From positions 434,001-498,000 of the forward strand of contig NZ_CP047588.1 of the NCBI RefSeq assembly GCF_011035165.1: 64,000 bases of DNA, read 5' to 3'. The notes below the pieces were generated by a model. It searched no databases. It was not told the DNA's origin and saw nothing but the letters and a program-made list of their open reading frames with translations. This document shows positions 38,383 to 49,401 of this stretch, piece by piece; within the stretch, counting starts at the first letter, position 1; each line of letters begins with the position of its first letter. Position numbers and translations under genes: made by a program. The DNA is from Buchnera aphidicola (Uroleucon sonchi). Lineage in GTDB: Bacteria > Pseudomonadota > Gammaproteobacteria > Enterobacterales > Enterobacteriaceae.

Positions 38383-39228
38383 ATGAATGAACTCAACGTA
38401 GTAAATGATATACATCATGCAGGAAATTGGTTGATACGCAATCAAGAATTATTACTTGGATATATAATAAACTTAACATCAGCTTTTGTAATTATAATTA
38501 TTGGTATGTTTATGTCTAAAGTAGTATCTAATGGTGTTAATCAAGTATTAATTACACGTAATATTGACGCTACTATTTCTGGTTTTCTTTCTGCGTTAAT
38601 GCGATATATTATGATTACTTTTGCATTAATTGCTTCATTAGGACGTATTGGGGTACAAACAACATCTGTAATAGCTATATTAGGAGCTGCTGGTATGGCG
38701 ATAGGTTTAGCATTACAAGGTTCTTTATCAAATTTTGCAGCTGGAGTATTATTAGTTACATTTAGACCATTAAAAACTGGAGAGTACGTTAATCTAGGAA
38801 ATGTTTCAGGAACTGTTTTAAATATTCATATTTTTTATACTATGTTACGTACTTTAGATGGAAAAATTGTAGTTGTGCCTAATAATAAAATTATATCTAA
38901 TAATATTATTAATTACTCAAGAGAGCCTTCACGTAGAAATGAATTTATTATCAGTGTAGCTTACAATAGTGATATCGATTTAGTCATTAAAATATTACGA
39001 CAAGTCATCGAACAAGAAGATCGAGTAATAAAAGATAAAGATATCATTGTAGGTTTAAGCGAATTAGCACCATCTTCTTTAAATTTTATTGTACGTTGTT
39101 GGAGTAAAAATAATGATCTTAATCCAGTATATTGGGATTTAATGGCTAAATTTAAAAAAGCATTAGATAAAAATAATATCAATTTGCCTTATCCTCAATT
39201 AGATGTTCATCTTTATAAAAAAAAATAA
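38383..39228 (+). CDS. mscS: Small-conductance mechanosensitive channel MscS
   Basis: Inner-membrane channel that opens under membrane tension to release solutes. The 281 residues (E. coli 286) have three N-terminal membrane segments. The pore helix reads AAGMAIGLALQGSLSNFA, with the glycine/alanine packing pattern, and a cytoplasmic domain follows (FRPLKTGEYVNLGNVSGTV, VPNNKIISNNIINYS). E. coli has the same order fbaA then mscS (yggB). Confidence 0.96.
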   Translation: MNELNVVNDIHHAGNWLIRNQELLLGYIINLTSAFVIIIIGMFMSKVVSNGVNQVLITRNIDATISGFLSALMRYIMITFALIASLGRIGVQTTSVIAILGAAGMAIGLALQGSLSNFAAGVLLVTFRPLKTGEYVNLGNVSGTVLNIHIFYTMLRTLDGKIVVVPNNKIISNNIINYSREPSRRNEFIISVAYNSDIDLVIKILRQVIEQEDRVIKDKDIIVGLSELAPSSLNFIVRCWSKNNDLNPVYWDLMAKFKKALDKNNINLPYPQLDVHLYKKK

Positions 39229-39285
39229 ATATTGTGATATTTAAATAATATTTAAATATTGTTTACTGAATTAAAATAGGTATTT

Positions 39286-42200
39286 ATGTTATTTGTTTAC
39301 AAATCTAATTATTTAAATATGTTATTTTCAAAAGCTAGTCAAATTATTAAAGAAAAACCTCTTTCAAATGTTTTTGAAAAAGAAATTTTTATTTATGACA
39401 ATCAGATATTATTTAAATATTTAAATATCTGGCTTGCCAAAAAAAATGGAATAACAGCAAATATTAAATTGTATCATGCTGATAATTTTCTTTGGGAGCT
39501 ATTGAGAAAAATATTATTTAAAACAAAAATAAAAAATTTTTTTACTGATTCAATAATGATGTGGAAAATTATTAAAATTTTAGATAAAAAAACATATGAT
39601 ACAAAATTTATTAATCTTAATAAAAGTGAAAAATTTAAATTTTCTTTTTTAATGGCAAAAATATTCAAAAAATATATTTTTTATCGTCCGAATTGGATAA
39701 ATTCTTGGTCACAAGGGGTAAATATATCAAATATTGAAAATGATGAAATATGGCAAATAAAATTATGGACACTAATTATTAGTGATATGCAAAAATATAA
39801 TCAATCTTATAACAATTTTGCACATATGTTTAAATCTTTTAATTTATTAGTTAAAACCAAAAAAATAAATATAGATTATTTGCCTCATCGTTTTTTTGTA
39901 ATTTCTTCTTTTTCACTAAATCCTGCTTATATAAATATTTTAAAAAAAATTAGTGTGTATATTAATATTTATTTTTTACATATTACACCTTATAAATATA
40001 ATATTTTTAATACAATTGAAAATAATAAATTTCTCTCTAAAAGTAAATCGCAAAAACAAAATTATACTAATCCATTAATACAATTATGGGGCAAATATGA
40101 AAAAATATATGAATATTATATAATAAAATCTTCACATATAAAAATTATTAATTATTTTAAAAAATATCATGAAAATAATTTACTAAATTATATTAAAAAC
40201 GATTTTTTAAAAAAAAAATATTTTTATAAGAATAAAAAAAGATTATTAAATAAAACTGATAATTCAATTTCTATTCATATTTGTTATAATAAAAAAAATG
40301 AAATTGAAATACTATATAAAACATTATTAGCATTATTAGATCAAAATCCATCTATATCACCTGGTGATATAATTGTAACTTCAAAATCTATTGATTCTTA
40401 TACTCCATATATTTATTCTACATTTACTGCGATAAATCAAAAAAAACAAATACCTTTTTTTATTGTTCAAAATATTAATAAACAAACTAAAATAATTACT
40501 GAATCATTTAAAAAAATATTAAATTTATCAAATAGTCGATTTGAAAATAAAGAAATATTAGAATTTCTTGATATACCTGAAATAGCAAATAAATTTAATA
40601 TTTCAGATGAAGAAATTCAAATTCTATACTATTGGATTGAAGAAACAAATATTCGATGGGCTATTGATGAAAAACATAAAAATTATTTATCATTTTTTCC
40701 ACATAAACAAAACACTTGGTTATATGGTATAGAAAAATTATTGCTTAGTTATTCTATGAATAATACAAAAAATATTTGGAATAATATTTTATCTTCTAGT
40801 TTAATTGATAAATCAAAATCAGAGTTAATATCAAAACTAATTATATTTATCAATACACTAAAAAAATGGCAAAAAAAATTATCAAAATCACAATATATAC
40901 AATATTGGAGTTTATTAGCACATGATATAATTAATGATTTTTTTTCTTATAATGAAAATACTATAAAATTTTTTAATCTTATTAAAAGAAATTGGACAAA
41001 AATCATTGATGATAATATATCATCAAATTATTCAAATAAAATTTCAATCAATATATTAACAATTTTATTTTTTAATAAATTTAATAACATTAATCATCAA
41101 GGTATATTGCCTGGTGCAATCAATTTTTGTCATTCTAACACTGTATGCTATATTCCATTTAAAATAATATGTATTATTGGAGCTGATCATTACAGTGTTT
41201 CTCAAAATTATGACTTAGATAATTTTAACTTATTATACAAATATTCTAAAATCGGAGATTTAAACAATTATATAAAATCATGTTATTTATTTTTGCAAAG
41301 TCTATCTTGTGCTCAAAAATATTTTTATATTAGTTATGTTGGATATTCTATTAAAAATGAAAATAATAAACTACATACTCCTAGTATAATTGATCAATTA
41401 TTAAATTATATAGCATCAAATTTTTATTTTTGTGGTAAAAAAAAATTAAATATTCATGACAATACTAAAAATATAATAAAAAATATTTGTAAAATACATC
41501 AAAAACAAAATTTTTATACTGTTAACACCATTAATGCAAGCATTAAACAAAAGTCACAATATATATATAAAAATATTGTGGAAAAAATTAATACTCAAAA
41601 TCTCTTAGATCAGAAATCAACCAATAAATTAAGTTTACAAGATATTATTAATTTTTGGAAAAATCCAATACGTTATTTTTTTAAACACAGATTAAATATT
41701 CAATTCAATAGATCAAAACATATTATACAAACAACAGAACCATTTTCAGTGAATCCATTAGATTCTTATAAAATAAAAAACATTTTATTAAAAAAAATTA
41801 TATATCATGAAAATATTGATGAATTACTTCAATATTATATTGCATCTGGAAAATTACCTTATGGTATTTTTGGTAAAATGTTCTGGGAAAAAAGTATTGA
41901 AGAAATGCAGGGTATAGCAAAATTAGTAATAAAATTAAGAAATAATACAAAAGAAAAAAAGATTAATTTAAAGATAAAAAAATACCAAATTAATGGTTTA
42001 TTATCTGAAGTACAAGATATAGGTTTATTGCGTTGGAAACCAGGTACAATTAATTATAGTGATCGTCTCGTGCTATGGTTGGAACATTTAATTTACTGTG
42101 TATCTGGAGGTATTGGAGAAAGTCAAATAATAGGTTATAAAAAAAAATGGTCTTTTTCTATTTTAAATCCTGATATCGCATACTTTTATTTATTAAAATA

Positions 42201-42498
42201 TATTGAAGGATACATAAAAGGAACCAAAAAAATAATTTTATTAACAAAATCAGGATCTTCTTGGTTAGATGTAATCTATGATATAAAAAATGATATAATT
42301 AAAACAGATAATTTAACAAAAAATAAAAGTCATTTAAAATTACTTCAAACTTGGATAGGTAATAATTTTTCTTTAGGAGAAAAAAATGATTTTTATATTC
42401 AAAAAACATTCATTGAATTAAATGAATATAATATTAAAAAAATTTGTAAAACAGCTCAAACATGGTTAATTCCAACTCTAAAATATAAAAAAAAATAA
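39286..42498 (+). CDS. recC: Exodeoxyribonuclease V subunit RecC
   Basis: Scaffold subunit of RecBCD that holds RecB and RecD, splits the strands and, in E. coli, recognises Chi. The 1070 residues (E. coli 1122) are heavily diverged and lysine/asparagine-rich. Recognisable blocks include the N-terminal FVYKSNYLNMLF, PGDIIVTSKSIDSYTPYI in the helicase-like region, and the C-terminal SLQDIINFWKNPIRYFFKHRLNI followed by GKLPYGIFGKMFWE. The assignment rests on these and on the recC-recB-recD order. ptrA, which separates recC from recB in E. coli, is gone, leaving a 7-base gap. Confidence 0.93.
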   Translation: MLFVYKSNYLNMLFSKASQIIKEKPLSNVFEKEIFIYDNQILFKYLNIWLAKKNGITANIKLYHADNFLWELLRKILFKTKIKNFFTDSIMMWKIIKILDKKTYDTKFINLNKSEKFKFSFLMAKIFKKYIFYRPNWINSWSQGVNISNIENDEIWQIKLWTLIISDMQKYNQSYNNFAHMFKSFNLLVKTKKINIDYLPHRFFVISSFSLNPAYINILKKISVYINIYFLHITPYKYNIFNTIENNKFLSKSKSQKQNYTNPLIQLWGKYEKIYEYYIIKSSHIKIINYFKKYHENNLLNYIKNDFLKKKYFYKNKKRLLNKTDNSISIHICYNKKNEIEILYKTLLALLDQNPSISPGDIIVTSKSIDSYTPYIYSTFTAINQKKQIPFFIVQNINKQTKIITESFKKILNLSNSRFENKEILEFLDIPEIANKFNISDEEIQILYYWIEETNIRWAIDEKHKNYLSFFPHKQNTWLYGIEKLLLSYSMNNTKNIWNNILSSSLIDKSKSELISKLIIFINTLKKWQKKLSKSQYIQYWSLLAHDIINDFFSYNENTIKFFNLIKRNWTKIIDDNISSNYSNKISINILTILFFNKFNNINHQGILPGAINFCHSNTVCYIPFKIICIIGADHYSVSQNYDLDNFNLLYKYSKIGDLNNYIKSCYLFLQSLSCAQKYFYISYVGYSIKNENNKLHTPSIIDQLLNYIASNFYFCGKKKLNIHDNTKNIIKNICKIHQKQNFYTVNTINASIKQKSQYIYKNIVEKINTQNLLDQKSTNKLSLQDIINFWKNPIRYFFKHRLNIQFNRSKHIIQTTEPFSVNPLDSYKIKNILLKKIIYHENIDELLQYYIASGKLPYGIFGKMFWEKSIEEMQGIAKLVIKLRNNTKEKKINLKIKKYQINGLLSEVQDIGLLRWKPGTINYSDRLVLWLEHLIYCVSGGIGESQIIGYKKKWSFSILNPDIAYFYLLKYIEGYIKGTKKIILLTKSGSSWLDVIYDIKNDIIKTDNLTKNKSHLKLLQTWIGNNFSLGEKNDFYIQKTFIELNEYNIKKICKTAQTWLIPTLKYKKK

Positions 42499-42505
42499 CA
42501 TAAAT

Positions 42506-45500
42506 ATGACTAATAAAAAAAAACTTGATATTTTTAAAATATTACTGAATGGAATAAACTTAATAGAAGCGTCTGCAGGGACAGGTAAAACTTTTACAAT
42601 TATATTATTATATTTACGTTGTTTATTAGGCATAGGAGATGTGCAAAATCAAAAAAAACTTCGTATACATGAAATACTTGTACTCACTTTTACAAATGCA
42701 GCTAAAGAAGAATTATATATTCGTCTTAAAAAAACAATTAATAATTTATATTTATCTTGTGTTAATAATACTGATACCAATGATCCTATATGTAAATTGT
42801 TTTTAAAAAAAATAAAAGACATGAATGGAGCTGTATCTATTTTAAAGAAAGCAAAAAATAATATACATGAAGCCGCTATTTATACAATACATAGTTTTTG
42901 CCAAAAAATATTACAATCAAATAATTTTTATATAAATTATGTATTTCAAGATAAAATCATTGATAAAGAAGACAATTTATATATCAAAACTACAGAAGAC
43001 TTTTGGAGATTGTATATATATCATTTGCCAGAAAACATTATTAAAATTATTTTTCAATATTATAAAAATCCAAATGATCTATTAAAAATAATTAAACCTT
43101 TTATACATATGAAGTTATTTAACTATAATGTAAAAATATTGAATAATAAACATTTAATTTTGCTACATGAAGAAAATATAAAAAAAATAGATTACATTAA
43201 AAAAATATGGTTAAGACATTATCCTGCAATCTTGAAAAAATTGAATGATATAAAAATCAATAAAAAAATATACAATCAATTTAATATATCTAGATGGATA
43301 AATAATATTACAAAATGGTCAGAATCTGAAACAAAAGATTATTATCTTCCAATTGCATTAAAATATTTTTCTCAAGAAAACATTAAAAAAAATACAATAT
43401 ATTATATAAATATAGAATATATTCTTTTTAAAGAAATAGAGATAATATTAAAATATAACTTTTCATTAAAATATATCGTTGCATTATATGCTATGCAAAA
43501 AATTCAAAAACTATTAAAAAAAGAAAAAGAAAAACAATCATTGTTAGGATTTGATGATTTATTAAGTAACGTTTTAATGATTTTAAAAAAAGAAAAAAAT
43601 TTACGAACATTAATTAGAAAAACATATCCTATAGCATTAATTGATGAATTTCAAGATACTGATATTGTACAATATAAAATATTCAATCTGCTATATAAAA
43701 CTAATGAAAAATCAGCATTATTTTTGATTGGAGATCCAAAACAAGCAATATATAGTTTTAGAGGAGCAGATGTATTTTCTTATTTATCTATAAAATCTAA
43801 AATTAAAAAATACTATTACCTTGATACTAATTGGCGTTCTTCAGTTAATATGTGTAATAGTATTAATTTTTTATTTTCACAAAATAATAATCCATTTATA
43901 CTCCCGGAGATTTCATATACACCAATTATATCTTCTAAAAAAAATGTTCATATGAATTTTTTAATAAATGACATACCACAAATTCCTATTAGATTTTTTG
44001 TTCATAAAAAAACTGAAATATATTTAGATGAATATCAGCTATGGATTGCTAAACAATGTGCCCAAGAAATTAGTTATTGGTTAACTTGCGCACAAAATGG
44101 GCAAGCTAAAATAATAACTGTTAATAAAGAAAAAATATTATCACCTAATGATATTGTTATATTAGTAAAAAATAAAAAAGAAGCTAATATTATTAAACAA
44201 GCATTACAAAAAATAAATATATTTTCAATATATTATTCTGATAAAAATAGTGTATTTAAAATTCTTGATGCTCAAGAATTATTATGGATATTAGAATCAA
44301 TTTTAGAGCCTGAGAATATAAAATTATTACAACAATCCATTTCAACACATATTTTGCAAGTAATTTCTTCTAAAACACAGAAAAAAAATAATAATCAATC
44401 ATATTATATGATTGAAAAATTATATGAATATTATGAAATTTGGAATAATACTAGTATATTTCATATGATTCAAGTGATGATACTAGATTATCAAAAAAAT
44501 GCTGATATTATAGACTTAAACATAAACTATATAAAAAATTTAAATTTTTTACATATTGCAGAAATATTACAAGAAAAATTTCAATATTTTAATAAAAAAA
44601 GATCTTTAATTCATTGGTTTCAAAGTAAAATATTAGATACTAAAGAACCTTTACCAGAGGAATATATTAGAAATTATCCAGAATGTCAATTTATTAGAAT
44701 TATTACCATACATAAATCTAAAGGCTTAGAATATCCAATTGTTTGGATACCTTTTATAATTGATTTTAATTCTTCCTTATTACCTATTTATCATAATAAA
44801 AATTATGAAGCAATCATAGATATTACACACAATGAAAAATATTTCAAAATATCTGATACAGAAAGATTAGCAGAAGATATAAGATTATTATATGTTGCAA
44901 TTACTAGATCTATTGTGCATTGTTGCATTGGATTATCATGTTTAATTAAAAAAAAAATAAAAAATAGAATATATGATAATGATATTCATAAAAGTAGCAT
45001 AGGATACATTATACAAAATGGCCAACCTATGCATTATAAAAATTTTTTAAAAAAATTAAATCAATTAAGTATCAACAATATATTAGAAGTACGCAATAAT
45101 AAAAAAAAATATATACTATCTAAAACAAAAAATATTTATTTAATTAATCAACCTATTGATTATAATAAAAAAAATAACAATATTTGGAATATCACTAGTT
45201 TTACAAAATTAAAAAAAGAAAATAATTTGTTTGAATTGCAAAAATCAACAATATTATTGAATCAATATAATAATAAAACATTAAAAAAAAAATATGAAAA
45301 ATTAACAATATATAATTTTCCGAAAGGAAAAAATACTGGATTAATGATGCATGATATATTAAAAAATTTAAATACATTAGCCACTAAAGAAGATCAATGG
45401 TTTTCTGATATATTAAAGAAATATAATATTTCTTTAAAATGGACAAATACATTAATATTTTGGATTAAAAATATTTTAAATATTTCTCTTAATGATAAAA

Positions 45501-46000
45501 ATATGCGTTTATCAAATATTACACAAATATCATGTATAAAAGAATTAGAATTTTTTTTACCAATAAAAAATATTTTATATAATTCAGATTTCAATAAAAT
45601 TATTCAATCTTTTAATGATATTAATTTGCCAACATTGTCATTTAATCCAATAAAAGGAATATTAACAGGCTGTATTGACTTATTCTTTATATGGAATAAA
45701 AAATATTATATTTTAGATTATAAATCTAACTGGTTAGGAGATGATAATACTTGTTATTCTCTAAAAAATATTCAAATAGAAATAATGAAAAATAGATATG
45801 ATTTGCAATATCATATATATACAGTTGCAATACATAAATATTTAAAACAAAAAATTAAAGATTATCATTATCAATCTGACTTTGGTGGAGTGTTTTATTT
45901 TTTTTTAAGAGCTATAGAAAATAAAAAAGAAAATCATGGGATTTTTTATACAATACCAGATTATAATCTTATAAAAAAAACTATTGATTTAATTTCATAA
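42506..46000 (+). CDS. recB: Exodeoxyribonuclease V subunit RecB
   Basis: 3'-5' helicase and the nuclease of RecBCD. The 1164 residues (E. coli 1180) start with Walker A IEASAGTGKTFTIILL near residue 20. Further SF1 helicase motifs are VLTFTNAAKEEL, ALIDEFQDTD, FLIGDPKQAIYSFRGAD, TIHKSKGLEYPIVWIP and RLLYVAITRS. The C-terminal nuclease domain retains its key acidic residues and lysine in GILTGCIDLFF and YYILDYKSNWLG, so both activities look intact. recD starts three bases after the recB stop. Confidence 0.96.
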   Translation: MTNKKKLDIFKILLNGINLIEASAGTGKTFTIILLYLRCLLGIGDVQNQKKLRIHEILVLTFTNAAKEELYIRLKKTINNLYLSCVNNTDTNDPICKLFLKKIKDMNGAVSILKKAKNNIHEAAIYTIHSFCQKILQSNNFYINYVFQDKIIDKEDNLYIKTTEDFWRLYIYHLPENIIKIIFQYYKNPNDLLKIIKPFIHMKLFNYNVKILNNKHLILLHEENIKKIDYIKKIWLRHYPAILKKLNDIKINKKIYNQFNISRWINNITKWSESETKDYYLPIALKYFSQENIKKNTIYYINIEYILFKEIEIILKYNFSLKYIVALYAMQKIQKLLKKEKEKQSLLGFDDLLSNVLMILKKEKNLRTLIRKTYPIALIDEFQDTDIVQYKIFNLLYKTNEKSALFLIGDPKQAIYSFRGADVFSYLSIKSKIKKYYYLDTNWRSSVNMCNSINFLFSQNNNPFILPEISYTPIISSKKNVHMNFLINDIPQIPIRFFVHKKTEIYLDEYQLWIAKQCAQEISYWLTCAQNGQAKIITVNKEKILSPNDIVILVKNKKEANIIKQALQKINIFSIYYSDKNSVFKILDAQELLWILESILEPENIKLLQQSISTHILQVISSKTQKKNNNQSYYMIEKLYEYYEIWNNTSIFHMIQVMILDYQKNADIIDLNINYIKNLNFLHIAEILQEKFQYFNKKRSLIHWFQSKILDTKEPLPEEYIRNYPECQFIRIITIHKSKGLEYPIVWIPFIIDFNSSLLPIYHNKNYEAIIDITHNEKYFKISDTERLAEDIRLLYVAITRSIVHCCIGLSCLIKKKIKNRIYDNDIHKSSIGYIIQNGQPMHYKNFLKKLNQLSINNILEVRNNKKKYILSKTKNIYLINQPIDYNKKNNNIWNITSFTKLKKENNLFELQKSTILLNQYNNKTLKKKYEKLTIYNFPKGKNTGLMMHDILKNLNTLATKEDQWFSDILKKYNISLKWTNTLIFWIKNILNISLNDKNMRLSNITQISCIKELEFFLPIKNILYNSDFNKIIQSFNDINLPTLSFNPIKGILTGCIDLFFIWNKKYYILDYKSNWLGDDNTCYSLKNIQIEIMKNRYDLQYHIYTVAIHKYLKQKIKDYHYQSDFGGVFYFFLRAIENKKENHGIFYTIPDYNLIKKTIDLIS

Positions 46001-46003
46001 AAA

Positions 46004-47806
46004 ATGATTATTTTATTGAAAAAAGCTGTACAAAAAAATATTATACATCAAATTGATTTTGATTTTGCGAAATTTATTAGCAAAACAAATAATATTATTA
46101 TGTTAGTTGCAGCATGTATGAGTTATGAAAACCAAAAAGGTCATATATTTTTACCCATTCAATATTTTAAAAAAAATAATTTTTTTTCTAGCACAAATGA
46201 AAAATTTATTAAAAAAATATTAATGATATTAGATAAAAAAATTTATTGGGAAACAGAATTATTAAGACATTCATCTTTTAGTAATGGTTCTAAATTAACT
46301 CCTTTCATTATTCAAAATCATAAGATTTATTTTTATAAAATGTGGCAGGCAAAAAATAATATTTTAAATTATTTAGAAACACATAATAAAAAAAATAAAA
46401 TTAATAAAAAAAAATGTTTTATTTTATTAAATAATTTATTTCCAAATCAAAAAAAAGATTTTCAAAAAATAGCCACTGCCAGTGCTTTATTAAATAATAT
46501 TATTTTTATTCTTGGAGGCCCAGGAACGGGAAAAACTAGTACTATATTAAAGATTATAATTGCTTTAATAAAAAATACAAAAAAAATAATAAAAATTCAA
46601 TTATCTGCACCAACAGGAAAAGCAACAGCACGTTTATCAGAAATTATCAATAATAATCTTTTTGATATATATCTTTCTAAAAAAGAAAAACAATCAATTA
46701 TATTATCACCAAAAACCATACATCAATTATTAGAAATTAATAAAATTTCACAAAAAAGTGCTTTTAATAAAAACTATCTATTAGATTTAGATGTTCTAAT
46801 TATTGATGAAATTTCTATGGTAGATATTTTAATGATGGAGAAAATATTATTTGCAGTATCAAAAAAAACAAAATTAATTTTTATTGGTGATCATAATCAA
46901 CTTTGTCCAATCGAGGCAGGATCTATTTTAAGATATATTTATCATCATGTGAATTATAATTATAATTCTAAAAATATGATAAATATTGAAGAAATAACAG
47001 GTTATAAACTATGTAAAAAAATCAAAACAAAAATAGATATATTAATTAGTAATAATATATGTATATTACAAAAAAATTATCGATTTAATAAAAATTCTGG
47101 TATTTATATATTATCAAATGCAGTAATTAATCAAAACATAAAACTAATTCAACATGCTTGTAATAATAAAATAAAAAATATATTTTTTCATAATATAAAC
47201 TCTATACAAAAATATGATAATATGATTGAAAAACTTTCTGCAAAAAATGAATATTTTTGGGAAAAAATATATAACAAAAAAAATATTCTTGATATAATAA
47301 AAACTTTTCAAGATCATCAAATATTATGCGTATTAAATAATAGTTTGTTTGGAGCAAATATCTTAAACATGCAAATTGAAGAAAATATGCATCAAAAACA
47401 CATGATAAAATACATTTATATCAATGGAGCATTATGGTATGTAGGTAAACCCATTATGATAACTAAAAATAGTAAATATTTAAATTTATCTAATGGAAAT
47501 ATTGGAATTACTAATATGAGTCAAAATGGTATTTTACAGGTATCTTTTTTAAAAAAAGATAATACTATTCATAATATTCCGGTAAAAATTTTAAAATATT
47601 ATAAAACAGCTTGGGTTATTACTGTTCATAAAGCACAGGGTTCAGAATTTATAAATACTACTTTAATATTACCAGACAAGTATTCTTCTTATTTAAATCA
47701 AGATGTAATATATACTGGAATTACTAGATCTCAAAAAACTTTAAATATATTTTCCAAAAAAGACATATTTATTAAATCTATTCTTAATAAAAATAATTTA
47801 ATTTAA
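46004..47806 (+). CDS. recD: Exodeoxyribonuclease V subunit RecD
   Basis: 5'-3' helicase subunit of RecBCD. The 600 residues (E. coli 608) contain Walker A LGGPGTGKTSTILKI near residue 172, APTGKATARL, DVLIIDEISMVD, FIGDHNQLCPIEAGSIL, and the late motif VITVHKAQGSEF with TGITRSQKTL. The start ATG at 46004 lies three bases after the recB stop, so translation is probably coupled. The RecBCD set is therefore complete at the sequence level. Confidence 0.95.
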   Translation: MIILLKKAVQKNIIHQIDFDFAKFISKTNNIIMLVAACMSYENQKGHIFLPIQYFKKNNFFSSTNEKFIKKILMILDKKIYWETELLRHSSFSNGSKLTPFIIQNHKIYFYKMWQAKNNILNYLETHNKKNKINKKKCFILLNNLFPNQKKDFQKIATASALLNNIIFILGGPGTGKTSTILKIIIALIKNTKKIIKIQLSAPTGKATARLSEIINNNLFDIYLSKKEKQSIILSPKTIHQLLEINKISQKSAFNKNYLLDLDVLIIDEISMVDILMMEKILFAVSKKTKLIFIGDHNQLCPIEAGSILRYIYHHVNYNYNSKNMINIEEITGYKLCKKIKTKIDILISNNICILQKNYRFNKNSGIYILSNAVINQNIKLIQHACNNKIKNIFFHNINSIQKYDNMIEKLSAKNEYFWEKIYNKKNILDIIKTFQDHQILCVLNNSLFGANILNMQIEENMHQKHMIKYIYINGALWYVGKPIMITKNSKYLNLSNGNIGITNMSQNGILQVSFLKKDNTIHNIPVKILKYYKTAWVITVHKAQGSEFINTTLILPDKYSSYLNQDVIYTGITRSQKTLNIFSKKDIFIKSILNKNNLI

Positions 47807-48102
47807 TTTATTAAAAATAAAATTGTTGTTTAAGATGAAATTTAATTATTATTAAATAATTTATTAACAAGACACTGGATTTTTAATAATATCAACTATA
47901 ATAAAAAAATTTTTGATTGTATATATTTTATGAAGATTAACTGTTAATTGATTATTAATTACTTACTTAAGTATCTTATTTTGAATTAGTAATATATGTG
48001 ATCTCATGATATTATATTATAAAATAATATATGTTATTATTATTTTATATTTAATATATTAAATAATTGGTAAATTATTAAAACATAAAATATAATTTAT
48101 TC

Positions 48103-48179
<77 letters not shown>

Positions 48180-48190
48180 TCATTATAAAT

Positions 48191-48219
48191 ATAATATCAC
48201 TTTATTAAAGTGATTACAA
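48191..48219 (-). promoter_or_regulatory. Probable promoter of the initiator tRNA
   Basis: On the minus strand TTGTAA (48214-48219) and TATTAT (48191-48196) are spaced by exactly 17 bases. The -10 hexamer ends 11 bases before the mature tRNA 5' end, a plausible distance for a short leader. The spacer is itself a near-perfect palindrome (TCACTTTAnTAAAGTGA), which is unusual. Confidence is limited because AT-rich DNA yields chance matches. Confidence 0.5.
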
Positions 48220-48277
48220 TATTTTTTATAACAAATAATAATTAAAATTTTTTATTACTCAATACGTTAAAAAAAAG

Positions 48278-49357
48278 ATGAGATACAAAAAAATTATAAT
48301 CTTAATATCTTTAATGTTTTTTATTTTATTTAAAGAAGCATATGCTAAAAATATTTTTTATAATAAAGAAGATCAACATGATAATAAATTAATCAAACAT
48401 TTAACAAAAATACAAAAAATAAATATTAAGCAAAAAATTATTAATTCTCGATTATTTTTAATACAAATTGAAAAAATTAAAAAATTTTCTCCAGCATTAT
48501 ATTTAAAAAATCAATTAATTTATACAAAAATTTCTCATTGGTTAAAATATAATGCTAATATTCATGAATTAAATAAATTTGGAGTTCATTTATTTCCAAT
48601 GAAGGGAATAGATAATTATAGACATATTAAAATAACTGGATATTATACACCAATAGTACAAGCTAGAAAAATTAGAACAGGTAATTTTAAATATCCAATT
48701 TATTCTATGCCTGATATGCACAAAAAATATCATATTTTGCCAAAAAGAAAAGATATATATAATGGAGCATTAGATAATAAATATATTTTAGCTTATAGTA
48801 ACTCTTTAATAAATAATTTTATTATGGAAATTCAAGGAAGTGCATTTATAGATTATGGAAATAATAAACAATTAATATTCTTTAGTTATGCAGGAAAAAA
48901 TGGTTGGCCTTACAAAGCTATTGGAAAAATTTTAATTAATCAAGGGGAAATCAGTCAAAAAAACATGTCTATGCAAGCCATTAAGTTATGGTGTAAAAAA
49001 CATTCTGAAAAAGAAATGAAAAATTTATTTGAAAAAAATGAATCATTTGTATTTTTTAAAGAGACTAATCAACAAGAAGCATATGGTGCTAGTGCTGTTC
49101 CGCTAGTTTCTAAAGCATCAATAGCCGTAGATAAATCTATTATTAAAAGCGGAAGTGTAATTTTATTAAAAATTCCTATACTTAACAAACATGGCGTATT
49201 TATTAATGAATATGAAATCCGTTTAGTGATTGCATTAGATGTAGGTGGAGCAATTAAAAACCAACATTTTGATATATATGAAGGAGTTGGTGCAAAAGCG
49301 GCTAAATCAGCAGGATTTTACAATCATTATGGATATGCCTGGATATTAAATAATTAA
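48278..49357 (+). CDS. mltA: Membrane-bound lytic murein transglycosylase A
   Basis: Cleaves peptidoglycan glycan strands to 1,6-anhydromuramoyl products. The 359 residues (E. coli 365) show the MltA domain with [24 protein letters not shown], and the 3D domain [19 protein letters not shown] with the catalytic aspartate. The N-terminus has a hydrophobic signal (about residues 4-22) ending KEAYAKNIF. There is no lipobox cysteine, unlike E. coli MltA, so it is predicted to be a soluble periplasmic or signal-anchored protein rather than an outer-membrane lipoprotein. argA and amiC, between recD and mltA in E. coli, are absent. Confidence 0.94.
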   Translation: MRYKKIIILISLMFFILFKEAYAKNIFYNKEDQHDNKLIKHLTKIQKINIKQKIINSRLFLIQIEKIKKFSPALYLKNQLIYTKISHWLKYNANIHELNKFGVHLFPMKGIDNYRHIKITGYYTPIVQARKIRTGNFKYPIYSMPDMHKKYHILPKRKDIYNGALDNKYILAYSNSLINNFIMEIQGSAFIDYGNNKQLIFFSYAGKNGWPYKAIGKILINQGEISQKNMSMQAIKLWCKKHSEKEMKNLFEKNESFVFFKETNQQEAYGASAVPLVSKASIAVDKSIIKSGSVILLKIPILNKHGVFINEYEIRLVIALDVGGAIKNQHFDIYEGVGAKAAKSAGFYNHYGYAWILNN

Positions 49358-49401
49358 TAATTAATTTTATATATTTCAAATAGAATAAGTTAATAATAAA
49401 T

